Shown: positions 9,323-17,783, numbered from the stretch's first letter. The stretch: 64,000 bases of DNA from Sutcliffiella halmapala (GCF_002019665.1 NZ_KV917375.1:4539445-4603444); one strand, 5' to 3'. Translations and numbers: made by a program. Notes: a model not told the origin generated them from the letters alone.

Positions 9323-10441
9323 TTATTTACTTAAAATGTGTCGCTCGCCTATATAATTTACACGAGGACGATAAAGTCTATTGTGGTTATGCTGTTCGAT
9401 GACATGCGCACATAATCCAATTGTTCGAGAGCTAAAAAAGATCGGAGTATATAATGGGATAGGAATACCTAACATCCAATAAACTGGCGCTGCATAGTAA
9501 TCTAAATTCGGATAAAGCCCCTTTTCTCTCTCCATGACTCTTTCTCCAGCCTCACACATTTGATAAAGGAGATCATCACCTTTCATGTCACACAATTGCT
9601 TCAAGGCTTCCTTCATCATAAGGGCTCTTGGATCCATCTTCTTCATGTACACACGATGACCAAATCCCATTATTTTCTCTTTGTTATATAATTTCTTTTG
9701 AAGTAATTCTTCAAAGTTAACTACTGTTTTTGCTTCCAATAACATGTACATAACCGCTTCATTTGCGCCACCGTGTAAATGTCCTTTTAAAGAAGCAACT
9801 GCTCCAGTTAAAGCACCATACAAATCAGATAAAGTAGAAGCTATTACTCTCGCAGTAAAAGTCGAGTTAGGAAGCTCGTGCTCACTATACAAGACTAATG
9901 ATTTATCAAAAATCTGTTCTTCTAATGGAGAAGGCTTTCTACCGGTAATCATATAAAAGAAGTTGGCACTATAAGATAATTCCTGAAGTGGCTGAATAGG
10001 CTCTTCTTTATTAATCAGTCGATAACTGTTAGCGACGATATTAGGTACCTTACTTAATAGTTTGTACGCTCTGCCTTTATTCAAGGATTCGGAATTATCC
10101 TCTAGTTGATCATCATAACCAGCAAGAGCGGATATCCCTGTTCGTAACCCATCCATTGGATGTGTTTGCTTAGGCAATTGATTTAAGATGTTTATTACTT
10201 CTTGTGGTACTTCATATTCAACCTTTAATCGTTCTTCTACTGCCGCTTTTTCCACTGCACTTGGTAGAGAGTTTTCTAGTAAAAGATGGACGATATCCAG
10301 ATACTCTTTAGTTTTGGATAACTCGATAAGATCATAGCCTTTAATGACTATCTCGCCTAACTTTGTATCAAGAAAGGAAATACTTGTTTCTGCTGCAATA
10401 ACACCATCAAGCCCAGGATAATACTTCTCTTCAGTCCCCAT
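9323..10441 (-). CDS. mmgD: 2-methylcitrate synthase / citrate synthase MmgD
   Basis: Condenses propionyl-CoA with oxaloacetate to 2-methylcitrate, the entry step of the methylcitrate cycle, probably with some citrate synthase activity. At 372 aa it is a type-II-like short citrate synthase of the B. subtilis MmgD size. Catalytic elements are visible: GHLHGGANEAVM (His), MGFGHRVY (His) and LDYYAAPVY (Asp). GGGAGGAAG precedes ATG at 10441. Its start overlaps the 3' end of the upstream small gene by 11 bp, suggesting translational coupling. Context with mmgE and prpB makes the methylcitrate role nearly certain. Confidence 0.95.
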   Translation of the reverse strand: MGTEEKYYPGLDGVIAAETSISFLDTKLGEIVIKGYDLIELSKTKEYLDIVHLLLENSLPSAVEKAAVEERLKVEYEVPQEVINILNQLPKQTHPMDGLRTGISALAGYDDQLEDNSESLNKGRAYKLLSKVPNIVANSYRLINKEEPIQPLQELSYSANFFYMITGRKPSPLEEQIFDKSLVLYSEHELPNSTFTARVIASTLSDLYGALTGAVASLKGHLHGGANEAVMYMLLEAKTVVNFEELLQKKLYNKEKIMGFGHRVYMKKMDPRALMMKEALKQLCDMKGDDLLYQMCEAGERVMEREKGLYPNLDYYAAPVYWMLGIPIPLYTPIFFSSRTIGLCAHVIEQHNHNRLYRPRVNYIGERHILSK

Positions 10442-10664
10442 TTATTTCTTCCTCCCATTCCAATATATCTTTAGTCACATGAATGTAAGCACTTTCAAGA
10501 TTCTGCAAAAATCGATCTTTTTCTCGTTCATTCTCTTGTCTATTCATAATTTCTGCCTTTAACAGTGAATAGTTAGTTCTCAAGCTACTCGGGCTCTCTA
10601 AGAAAAGATTGTTCATAATGCATGTTTTGAAATAATTAGTAAAGTAATCGACAGATCCAAACAA
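10431..10664 (-). CDS. Small protein of unknown function at the head of the methylcitrate operon
   Basis: A 77-aa frame starting with TTG at 10664, with a strong AAGGAGGG site 5 nt upstream. Its 3' end overlaps mmgD by 11 bp. The family is not recognised. The C-terminal half is charged and probably helical (NRQENEREKDRFLQNLESAY, then KDILEWEEEINGD); there is no signal peptide or membrane segment. It is the first gene after the cobalamin riboswitch terminator. Position, ribosome site and overlap argue for translation. It could be a small accessory protein or a coupling leader for mmgD. Confidence 0.6.
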   Translation of the reverse strand: MFGSVDYFTNYFKTCIMNNLFLESPSSLRTNYSLLKAEIMNRQENEREKDRFLQNLESAYIHVTKDILEWEEEINGD

Positions 10665-10705
10665 AGAAGCCCTCCTTACTCACGACTAAAACTCTTTTTG
10701 GGCAA

Positions 10706-10734
10706 TAAAAAAACAACTTCCAAAAGAAGTTGTT
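10706..10734 (-). terminator. Terminator of the methylcitrate-operon cobalamin riboswitch
   Basis: On the minus strand AACAACTTC (10734-10726) pairs with GAAGTTGTT (10720-10712) and runs into seven T. It lies between the B12 box and the first gene of the operon. Confidence 0.88.
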
Positions 10735-10839
10735 AAGTTGCGAATGAATACTTAAATAAGCATGTTAAATAGATAATACCTAAACACGCTTTTTCAAACT
10801 CGCACTTAACACCCCCTATCCTCGTAGGTATTGATGTCT

Positions 10840-11022
10840 GCTAAAACAGGCAGGTCTCCTGACTTATGATCATCGCTATTCGAACCTTCCCATTTTCGTT
10901 TTACCGAAAACAGTGGTTTATTCGAATCGCTCCCAATTACAGTTGCGGGACAGCGTCGGAATTTAACCGAACTTCCCTTTTAAGCAGATAAAGATGGCTT
11001 TATCTACACCCGTTTCTACACC
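10840..11022 (-). ncRNA. Adenosylcobalamin riboswitch of the methylcitrate/valine operon
   Basis: The minus strand shows TTAAAAGGGAAGTTCGGTTAA, CCCGCAACTGTAATTGGGAGC, AAAATGGGAAGG and the B12 box AGTCAGGAGACCTGCC (about 10849-10864), in canonical order. It precedes a terminator and the mmgD operon. B12 is expected to terminate transcription of this B12-independent route for propionyl-CoA. Confidence 0.95.
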
Positions 11023-11032
11023 TATTCAATTT

Positions 11033-11061
11033 TTCATAATAAACATACCAAATATTTTCAA
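11033..11061 (-). promoter_or_regulatory. Probable sigma-A promoter of the methylcitrate operon
   Basis: On the minus strand TTGAAA (11061-11056), a 17-bp spacer and TATGAA (11038-11033) lie immediately upstream of the cobalamin riboswitch. Confidence 0.5.
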
Positions 11062-11291
11062 GAAATACAATTATATTTATTTTCTAAATATTGATCTTGT
11101 TCCATTAATCTCCAACTTTAGCCTTACAATAATAGTAAAATTCCGACATCTATTGTGAAATTAATCACACCATTGATGGTTAAACTAAATCTTCAAATTA
11201 AAAATATTTTAAAATAGTTATTTGCCGATTTCTTGTATCATCAACCGAATAAAAGCCAATAATACCCCTACAATCTTTATAGGAGGTTTTT

Positions 11292-11765
11292 ATGGGATTT
11301 GTAGTTTACTTTGCTCTTACTTGGCTGTTTGTTTCCATTTTCGTAGCAATAGAAAAAAAAGGATCGCTTGTTGAAAATACATTCGTTTTTCTAATCATAC
11401 TTATTGTAAATATTAACTTCACCTGGGTTATTGCAGAAGAAATGAACTTCATCGTTTTAACAAAGGAAGGCATAAATTATACAGGTTACATTTTGAATAG
11501 AAGCATGTTGATCCCGATTCTATTGGTAATACAGTTGAATCTTATTCAAGGTACTAAGTCAATGATTCAAAAAATATCGATTATCCTCATTTCTGTTTGT
11601 TTTCTTCTAGTGTTAAGTATCCTTTCTATTCAATTAGACATGACAGAATACACTAACTGGAATCACTTAAATGATGCCATATACTATTTCACACTTCATC
11701 TAGTGGCTATTTTTACCTATAGATTATTTAAGAAAATCTCTCCAAGTGAAGTGAATGTTTTATGA
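11292..11765 (+). CDS. Membrane protein of unknown function (first of a pair)
   Basis: A 157-aa hydrophobic protein with about four to five membrane helices (residues about 2-18, 27-48, 70-84, 93-111 and 130-142). It has no signal peptidase site and no recognised catalytic motif. TATAGGAGG lies 5-6 nt before ATG. Its TGA stop overlaps the next start as ATGA, so the two membrane proteins are translationally coupled and probably form a complex. Family not recognised. Confidence 0.8.
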   Translation: MGFVVYFALTWLFVSIFVAIEKKGSLVENTFVFLIILIVNINFTWVIAEEMNFIVLTKEGINYTGYILNRSMLIPILLVIQLNLIQGTKSMIQKISIILISVCFLLVLSILSIQLDMTEYTNWNHLNDAIYYFTLHLVAIFTYRLFKKISPSEVNVL

Positions 11766-12259
11766 TATTATGGGAAAATTTCGACAAAAATGAAATCTAT
11801 TTATTAGTCATGCTAGTTGTAGCATATTCTGCTTTTTTCCTATTCCCCAAAAGATTATCAACTGACATTACGCTTCTCTTTTTAGTGTGGGGATTCGCTA
11901 CATCTACACTTTTTGATTTTACTATTGGGGGAGGCTTGCTAGATTTTTATAAGGTGAATGATTCAAATCAATACGAATTATTTGATTTCCTAGGATACTT
12001 TTTATTTGCTCCATTCAGCTATTTTTACATTTATTTTTATCAAAAATTCAATATAACTAGAAAAAGATTTATCTTCTATGTACTTGTATGGTGTGTAATC
12101 GCCCTTGGAATGGAATGGCTTTCTACCTGGATGGATGTCATTCATTATCAAAATGGATACAAGCTTCACTATTCATTAGTAGTTTTTTTAACCACTCAAA
12201 CCGTCACTACGCTATATTACGAATTGGTAAAAAAATCTCAGCCATCCCTAACACGTTAG
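11762..12259 (+). CDS. Membrane protein of unknown function (second of a pair, CBO0543-like)
   Basis: A 165-aa protein with about five membrane helices. The central part FDFTIGGGLLDFYKVNDSNQ and ALGMEWLSTWMDVIHYQNGY resemble small Bacillus/Clostridium integral membrane proteins of the CBO0543 type, though this assignment is from memory of the pattern and weak. It overlaps the upstream gene by 4 bp (ATGA) and is followed by a terminator. Function unknown. Confidence 0.75.
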   Translation: MILWENFDKNEIYLLVMLVVAYSAFFLFPKRLSTDITLLFLVWGFATSTLFDFTIGGGLLDFYKVNDSNQYELFDFLGYFLFAPFSYFYIYFYQKFNITRKRFIFYVLVWCVIALGMEWLSTWMDVIHYQNGYKLHYSLVVFLTTQTVTTLYYELVKKSQPSLTR

Positions 12260-12283
12260 GAGGAAGTCTCGAAAACAGCACCA

Positions 12284-12330
12284 ATGCAACCTTTAGGCTA
12301 TAGTGGTCTCCTGCTAAAGGTTGCATTTTT
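12284..12330 (+). terminator. Terminator after the membrane protein pair
   Basis: ATGCAACCTTTAG (12284-12296) pairs perfectly with CTAAAGGTTGCAT (12314-12326), followed by TTTT. Confidence 0.85.
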
Positions 12331-12441
12331 AAGAAAACTTTTAACAATTTCTATTTCCCAAAGAAATTTCTCGCATTCCTCCACTCCCCCTCCTTCAACA
12401 AAAGAGGAAGCCCATCACAAATATGCGAGGAGCTTCCTAAT

Positions 12442-12780
12442 TTAAGCAAGTATTTCCACGGTAAATCCGCCTGGTGCCTCTACATAAAACGTCCAGCCGT
12501 GGGATCTTTGGGGGGCATCAACCGAAAAGCCATCAGCCTTTAATCGTTCATAAATTTCATTTACCTTTTCTTCATTCTCCTGAATAAATCCAATATGAAA
12601 GGTGGAAGGATAGCTGACTTTGGCTCCTTTCATCAACGTGAGGACCAATCCATCGTCATCAAACAGCGCCGCGAAGGCATTGCCGCGAGTCGCCTCACTT
12701 TTCAAGCCGAAATATTTCTCCAAAAATTCTTTAGCTGCACTTACATCCGTCACCGTTAAATTCAAATGATTGAGTTTCAC
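12442..12780 (-). CDS. VOC-family (glyoxalase/bleomycin-resistance fold) protein
   Basis: A 112-aa single-domain protein starting MKLNHLNLTVTDVSAAKEFL, the typical first strand and helix of the vicinal-oxygen-chelate fold. HGWTFYVEAPGGFTVEIL closes the second beta-alpha-beta-beta-beta unit and contains the usual metal-side Glu. The first-half His (residue 5) and the C-terminal Glu could be metal ligands, but the substrate cannot be told. It appears monocistronic between convergent and divergent neighbours. Confidence 0.85.
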   Translation of the reverse strand: MKLNHLNLTVTDVSAAKEFLEKYFGLKSEATRGNAFAALFDDDGLVLTLMKGAKVSYPSTFHIGFIQENEEKVNEIYERLKADGFSVDAPQRSHGWTFYVEAPGGFTVEILA

Positions 12781-13164
12781 AAGCTACACGCTCCTCTTTA
12801 TTTTGCCTATAGTTCTATTTTAGCAAATTAATGCAAGTGAGAAGCTTTGTCTATTTATCAGCTTATGTCCAAACAAGTTTTGTTAAACACAACTATTGAT
12901 TATATAAGCAGTATTCTACAAATTTTGTACCAATCAAAAGCTTCGGATAGTTAAATAAACCCGTCACATTACTTTAAATAATAACTTTAAACTAGATCAC
13001 TATAATGCACCAATCAAACAAGCTCGTTCGTATATAAAACACCAACATCCGCACCCAGATCTACTTATATTTCTTAAAATAACACACTTCTAAAATATAG
13101 CAATCTAGGAATAGTTATCGACCTTTTCTTTCCAGTATACTCTGTTCAGAAAGGCGGTTTTAGT
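12781..13164. other. Intergenic region upstream of the MFS transporter gene
   Basis: About 380 bp of AT-rich sequence between divergent genes. Two short direct repeats (ACCAATCAAAAGCT near 12932 and ACCAATCAAACAAGCT near 13010) and a TATACT -10-like hexamer at 13136-13141 were seen. No convincing -35, RNA or small gene was found. Confidence 0.5.
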
Positions 13165-14388
13165 ATGATTAAACGAAAAGAACCTACACATATTTATTAT
13201 TCACAATCGTTTCTATCCCAACTTTTAATGATGATGGCTTTCACGGTAAGCATCCTTTATCAGGTGCAGGTGGTTGGTATGAGTGCTTTGGAGCTTGTCA
13301 TTGTTGGGACGGTGTTGGAATTGACGATATTTTTATTTGAAATTCCAACTGGTTTAATTGCTGATTATAAAGGGCGGAAATACTCCATTATACTTGGATA
13401 CATGCTGATTGGGGTTGGATTTTTAATAGCTGGCCTGTTTCCATATTTCGCTTTTATTTTATTGTCACAAGTGTGTTGGGGAATTGGTTACACCTGTATT
13501 AGTGGCGCACATCAAGCATGGATAACAGATGAAATTGGAGTCGAGCGAGTAGATAAAGCGTTTTTAAGAAGTGCAAAATTCGGCAATTTCGGTAGTTTAC
13601 TTGGTATTCCGATTGCCATTGTGATTGGATTCCAAGCGCTTCATTATTCTATTATTCTAAGTGGCATTGGCTTTCTCCTATTAGCTATCCTGTCGTATCG
13701 ATATATGCCTGAGAAGCCTTTCAAAATACAGAGAAAAGAAGCGTCGATTTCGGTAACTAATGAAATGAAATCCATGCTATCTAGTGTCTGGGCAGCCTTT
13801 AAAAAGAATAAAGTACTGCGCTATATTTTAATCATCGCCTGTATCATTGGCGTTTACAGCGAAGGCTTTGATCGCCTTTGGATTCCCCACTTAACGTTCT
13901 CTATTGATGAGAAGTTTTTAACAAATGAATACTTGATTCTTATTGTTGGGGGACTACAATTTATTACAGCGCTATTAACGGTCGTACTTTTGCAGACATT
14001 AGATACATTCGTCGATCAATTACATTTAAAACGTTTGTATCAACATCTATTAGTTTATACTTCTATCTTAATGGTGACGCTACTTAGTTTTGGGGTGGCC
14101 ACGAATATTTATTTACTAGCTATCCTGTTTGTCTTGATTCAAGTCATTCGTCAAGTTATCGCTACCTTTGAAAATATTTGGTTTAATAAACTTATTACCG
14201 ATTCCTCTAGGCGAGCGACTTTCTTCTCTTTCAAAGGGCAAATTGATGCCATCGGTCAAATTGGCGGAGGTCCAATAATTGGCGTAATTGGTCAACAATT
14301 TTCTATCAAATTAGCTTTAGTTGTAAGTGCTGTCTTACTATCTCCCGTTTTTTTCATCTATCGTAAACTATTAAAAACGAAAGACTAG
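13165..14388 (+). CDS. MFS transporter
   Basis: A 407-aa major facilitator with about 12 hydrophobic segments in two blocks separated by a basic central loop near residue 190. The loop 2-3 signature appears as GLIADYKGRKYSIILGY. It probably exports a drug or metabolite; the substrate is not predictable. AGAAAGGCGG precedes the ATG. It stands alone, about 110 bp before the ECF sigma gene and in the same direction, with an independent ECF-type promoter in the gap. Confidence 0.88.
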   Translation: MIKRKEPTHIYYSQSFLSQLLMMMAFTVSILYQVQVVGMSALELVIVGTVLELTIFLFEIPTGLIADYKGRKYSIILGYMLIGVGFLIAGLFPYFAFILLSQVCWGIGYTCISGAHQAWITDEIGVERVDKAFLRSAKFGNFGSLLGIPIAIVIGFQALHYSIILSGIGFLLLAILSYRYMPEKPFKIQRKEASISVTNEMKSMLSSVWAAFKKNKVLRYILIIACIIGVYSEGFDRLWIPHLTFSIDEKFLTNEYLILIVGGLQFITALLTVVLLQTLDTFVDQLHLKRLYQHLLVYTSILMVTLLSFGVATNIYLLAILFVLIQVIRQVIATFENIWFNKLITDSSRRATFFSFKGQIDAIGQIGGGPIIGVIGQQFSIKLALVVSAVLLSPVFFIYRKLLKTKD

Positions 14389-14429
14389 TGAGGAAAACAA
14401 CAGCGACGTTTAACAAAAAAAAATTAGAG

Positions 14430-14455
14430 TGTAACTTTTAAAACCTTCATCCGTT
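14430..14455 (+). promoter_or_regulatory. ECF-type promoter, probably autoregulatory
   Basis: TGTAAC (14430-14435), 16 bp, CGTT (14452-14455) about 45 bp before the sigma gene. An AAC-containing -35 and CGT-type -10 at this spacing are typical of promoters read by Bacillus ECF sigma factors, which usually drive their own operons. Confidence 0.6.
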
Positions 14456-14500
14456 GTTAAGATGCAGAAAACAGATAAATAGGTAGAGCGGAGTGAGGTA

Positions 14501-15025
14501 TTGGACCACCATTCAATGAAAGCACAAATTAATGATTGGTATTACGAATACAGTAATGATGTATATAGATACGTCTTCTTCATGATTGGTGACCATGATC
14601 AAGCAAAAGACATAGTACAAGATACATTTTTACGAGCATACAACAATTACGACTCTTTTCTAGGTGGAAATGAAAAGAGCTGGTTATTTCGTATCGCGCG
14701 CAACTTAACGATTGATTATATTAGGAAGAAAAAACCGATAGCTTATTATTTCGATTCGGTCCCTTCGATCAAAGCAGTGGACAAAACTCCCGAACAGCTT
14801 ATGTTATTAAATGAAACGGAGCAGCAGCTTTATATTGCTTTGAGCCGGATGAAACGTTCCTATCGCGATGTCATCGTTTTAAGAAAAATCAAGGAATTTT
14901 CTATCGGTGAAACAGCTCATATTCTTGGATGGACGGAAAACAAAGTGAAGGTAAATTTATTCCGAGCGCTGAAAACGTTGCGAAAAGAATTGATAAAGGA
15001 GGGGTATTGTCATGAAACCATTTAA
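14501..15025 (+). CDS. ECF-family RNA polymerase sigma factor
   Basis: A 174-aa sigma-70 factor with region 2 (YRYVFFMIGDHDQAKDIVQDTFLRAYNNY, then SWLFRIARNLTIDYIR) and region 4 (MKRSYRDVIVLRKIKEFSIGETAHILGWTENKVKVNLFRA, a helix-turn-helix). Region 3 is missing, as expected for ECF factors. The start is TTG at 14501, supported by GGAG 7 nt upstream; the nearest ATG (14516) is too far from it. Its 3' end overlaps the start of a membrane-anchored protein that is the probable anti-sigma factor. An ECF-type promoter lies just upstream. Confidence 0.92.
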   Translation: MDHHSMKAQINDWYYEYSNDVYRYVFFMIGDHDQAKDIVQDTFLRAYNNYDSFLGGNEKSWLFRIARNLTIDYIRKKKPIAYYFDSVPSIKAVDKTPEQLMLLNETEQQLYIALSRMKRSYRDVIVLRKIKEFSIGETAHILGWTENKVKVNLFRALKTLRKELIKEGYCHETI

Positions 15026-15674
15026 TGAGAAGAGTGTATACGATCATGATTTTAAATCAATGAAGAATAAAATTAAGATGACAGAAACAGAACATGAAAC
15101 GATTTTATTTCAAATAAATTCGAAAATGGATCGCAAGCAAGCTTCTCCAAAACGACCATTTACTCAATGGAAATACTATCTCGCATTGACAGCTGCCTCC
15201 TTTATCCTCATCATGCTAGCCTTGCCTCTCATTCATCCTAGTCAAGGAGAGGTAGATAAGCATACAGAACAGGGAGTCACTACTGAATTCACATTAACCG
15301 AAGCAGAAAACTTCGCCTACAATAAATTAAAGGAAGACTTAACTAAGCTTCATATTAAAGAGTTATCGCCAATTAGCATCGCAAAAATCTATGTGCAGGC
15401 TAAATTAGACCTTGAGCTGGAAGTTGTATATACGTTATACACAGAAAGAAATGATGTACTCACTATTCCGAAAGAAGAAATACTCGATGAAAAAGCCCAT
15501 CCAACAAAAGAACAAACACTCGAAATCTTCGATGGGATACAAAACGGTACATTTATGGATCAAGGTGATACGGGCTATATCATGTATGAACGCCGATCAG
15601 GAGAAATGGGCTATTTCTCGATGATTAAAGATGAGGATGGAGGTTGGAGCGTTTCCTTTTTGCCAATTCAGTAA
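15012..15674 (+). CDS. Probable anti-sigma factor, single-pass membrane protein
   Basis: A 220-aa protein with a cytosolic N-terminus of about 50 residues, one membrane helix (about 53-75, WKYYLALTAASFILIMLALP) and an extracytoplasmic domain of about 145 residues. This is the topology of anti-sigma factors paired with Bacillus ECF factors. AAAGGAGGGG precedes ATG at 15012, inside the last codons of the sigma gene (14-bp overlap). No zinc-binding HxxxCxxC motif is present in the N-terminus, so it is not a ZAS-type anti-sigma. The assignment rests on topology and operon position. Confidence 0.7.
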   Translation: MKPFNEKSVYDHDFKSMKNKIKMTETEHETILFQINSKMDRKQASPKRPFTQWKYYLALTAASFILIMLALPLIHPSQGEVDKHTEQGVTTEFTLTEAENFAYNKLKEDLTKLHIKELSPISIAKIYVQAKLDLELEVVYTLYTERNDVLTIPKEEILDEKAHPTKEQTLEIFDGIQNGTFMDQGDTGYIMYERRSGEMGYFSMIKDEDGGWSVSFLPIQ

Positions 15675-15679
15675 AGTAG

Positions 15680-15713
15680 AAAAGTCCAATTCACCTTCGA
15701 ATTGGACTTTTCA
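15680..15713 (+). terminator. Terminator after the sigma/anti-sigma operon
   Basis: AAAAGTCCAATTC (15680-15692) pairs perfectly with GAATTGGACTTTT (15699-15711). It is symmetrical enough to serve the convergent AraC gene as well. Confidence 0.8.
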
Positions 15714-15779
15714 TGTGAATTTCCCATCGATTCTATGGTTCCAATAAACACTCTTATTTCACCGTTTTATCCATTCTAC

Positions 15780-16694
15780 CTAGATACCTTCACTTTCCCT
15801 TTTTATCGGAATGAAAATTTCCATCATAACCAGTTCATGATCCCAATGGTGACAGCGTTCATCATAGAACTCAAAATCGTAACTTTTTTCGTCTATGACG
15901 TAAGAGGAATGGGGAAACCAATGCTGCAATATATATTGCCACGTTCCCTTTACGGAATCGGCGAAATGCTCGACCTTTACTAACGGCGTACTAAAAACGG
16001 CATAAGTCGTAGCGGGAATCGTGATACATTGAAAGGTTTCAGGTATTGGTCTCTCTAGCTGTTCATTCAAAACTCCAAAAAAATAGGTAAACTTCTCCCA
16101 ATTATTTTCAGAAGGGATATTGAGACAGAATTCTCCATGAAAGGTAGGGGTAAAGGTTTTGTACAAGGTTGTCTCAATCTCTCCATCTGTTAAGCCTTGA
16201 TGCTGCCAATAGGCTGGCGCATCCTTCGTCGAGCTTATATTCAGCATTTGCCCTTCATATGAGCGTCCTACTATCGTAAAAGACTCTTTATGAACAATTT
16301 TCGGTTGCACAATGATGCCACCAGTTTTCAACGATTGTAACTCCTGCAATTGAATTCGAGGCGGATTCGCATTAGGACAATGCATGCGATATAAAGCTGG
16401 TGACACGCCAAATATTTTCTTAAATGCCTTCGAAAAGCCTACATAGGAGCCATAGCCATACCGAAATGCGATCTCATCCATCTTTAGTTCGGTACTCATA
16501 TCCTTGAGGGCAAACTGTAGCTTTCTTTTTGCCACGAATTCCATTGGTGTTTCTCCAACTACCTCTTTAAAAATTCGTGAAAAATGATACGGGGAATAAC
16601 CGATACATTTCGCAAGATCACCGACAGACCATTCATCATGAATATTTTCATCTATTAAATCAATAACCTTCTGTAACGAATCTGCGTATTTCAT
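15780..16694 (-). CDS. AraC-family regulator with GyrI-like effector domain
   Basis: A 304-aa protein with an N-terminal double helix-turn-helix of the AraC/XylS type (about 1-105; GYSPYHFSRIFKEVVGETPM and YGSYVGFSKAFKKIFGVSP) and a C-terminal GyrI/integron-gene-like ligand domain (about 140-300, with LNIPSENNWEKFTYFFGV and TYAVFSTPLVKVEH). Such proteins bind amphipathic or toxic small molecules and activate efflux or detoxification genes. It is the third gene of the PadR-DUF4188-AraC operon, 14 bp after the DUF4188 gene. Confidence 0.9.
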   Translation of the reverse strand: MKYADSLQKVIDLIDENIHDEWSVGDLAKCIGYSPYHFSRIFKEVVGETPMEFVAKRKLQFALKDMSTELKMDEIAFRYGYGSYVGFSKAFKKIFGVSPALYRMHCPNANPPRIQLQELQSLKTGGIIVQPKIVHKESFTIVGRSYEGQMLNISSTKDAPAYWQHQGLTDGEIETTLYKTFTPTFHGEFCLNIPSENNWEKFTYFFGVLNEQLERPIPETFQCITIPATTYAVFSTPLVKVEHFADSVKGTWQYILQHWFPHSSYVIDEKSYDFEFYDERCHHWDHELVMMEIFIPIKRESEGI

Positions 16695-16708
16695 ATTTCC
16701 TCCTTACT

Positions 16709-17197
16709 TTAATAGCCGCTCGGCTTCTTTTCCCTTAGTCGATTACGTGCAGATTTAGTAGCAGGAGTAACAGGAATATTGCCGAATACCTTACCTAAAC
16801 CGAACTTCGGCATGTTACCATAAATTGATTCGTACTTCCCTTCCGAAATTAAGTATGTCTCATGAAAAATTCCAACCGCCTCGTTATTTCCGACTTTCTT
16901 ATTAAAATCATTCCAAGCCTTCAAGTGTTTTTGACCTCTTGCATAGGCCATTAAATCCTCCTCTGAACGCCAATACTGAACAAGCATAATCGTTCGCAGA
17001 TTAACAAAGCTTTCCATCGATAAAAATCCTAGCTCTTTATTCGTATAAAGCTCCTTGATCATGGACGGCATTGCTAAAAAAACTGGTAACCATTTATGGA
17101 TCGCCCACCATTTGTTCACGCGCATCCCAATCATAAATACCACTAAGTCTTCGTTATTTTCTACCGTATACCGACCTGAAAATATTTGTCGACTCAT
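16709..17197 (-). CDS. DUF4188-type putative monooxygenase-like protein
   Basis: A 162-aa protein matching the DUF4188 pattern: SGRYTVENNEDLVVFMIGMR at the N-terminus, MLVQYWRSEEDLMAYARGQKH in the middle and WNDFNKKV and GIFHETYLI afterwards. This is a ferredoxin-like dimeric alpha/beta-barrel related to aldoxime dehydratase and antibiotic monooxygenase folds. No catalytic role is established. It lies 11 bp after padR and before the AraC gene, a grouping that suggests a xenobiotic-induced detoxification operon. Confidence 0.8.
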   Translation of the reverse strand: MSRQIFSGRYTVENNEDLVVFMIGMRVNKWWAIHKWLPVFLAMPSMIKELYTNKELGFLSMESFVNLRTIMLVQYWRSEEDLMAYARGQKHLKAWNDFNKKVGNNEAVGIFHETYLISEGKYESIYGNMPKFGLGKVFGNIPVTPATKSARNRLREKKPSGY

Positions 17198-17208
17198 CCC
17201 ACTTCCTC

Positions 17209-17757
17209 CTATTCGTTTGCTATTTTTTCTTTCGTATCGTTACACCAGTCCATCGCAGCTTTTGTGGTATAAAGACCGTAATCTAATGTCATGATCCAAA
17301 ATCGCGCATCCGCATGCTTAATCTTATGTGAATGAATGTGTTCTTTAATTACTGTATACGTTTCAAAGCGCTCTGTTAGTTTTTCTAAATAAGTATCCAG
17401 CAGTTCGACTGTTTGAGTGTGGTCTTGATGACGACAAAAAAATAACTTAAGGAGCAATTCATTCTTTTCTATCGGCAGCTCTTCAATCGTATTTTGTAGC
17501 CAACCTTTTAACGCCTGCTCTCCTTCAAGTGTTATCATGTATTCTTTCTTTGCTGGCTTCCCCTCTTGTACCGTTTCCTTAACTGTCGCATAGCCTTTGT
17601 CTACAAGGTGCTTAAGTGTCGGATAAATTTGCCCATAGCTGATCTTCCAAAAATGATTTAAACTCCCGTCGATCATTTGTTTAATCGAATATCCAGTCAC
17701 ACATCCCGTCGTAAGCAAACCTAAAATTGCATAAACCGTATTATTTTCTTTAGACAT
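17209..17757 (-). CDS. PadR-family transcriptional regulator
   Basis: A 182-aa protein with an N-terminal PadR winged helix (about 8-85; YAILGLLTTGCVTGYSIKQM and KISYGQIYPTLKHLVDKGY) and a C-terminal Vir-AphA4-like dimerisation helix region. It should repress its own operon until a ligand binds. ATG at 17757 is chosen although the ribosome site is weak; a TTG four codons upstream is the alternative. A perfect 23-bp palindrome 27 bp upstream is the likely operator. Confidence 0.9.
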   Translation of the reverse strand: MSKENNTVYAILGLLTTGCVTGYSIKQMIDGSLNHFWKISYGQIYPTLKHLVDKGYATVKETVQEGKPAKKEYMITLEGEQALKGWLQNTIEELPIEKNELLLKLFFCRHQDHTQTVELLDTYLEKLTERFETYTVIKEHIHSHKIKHADARFWIMTLDYGLYTTKAAMDWCNDTKEKIANE

Positions 17758-17783
17758 TGTAAGCACCAACTTATATCTTTTTG

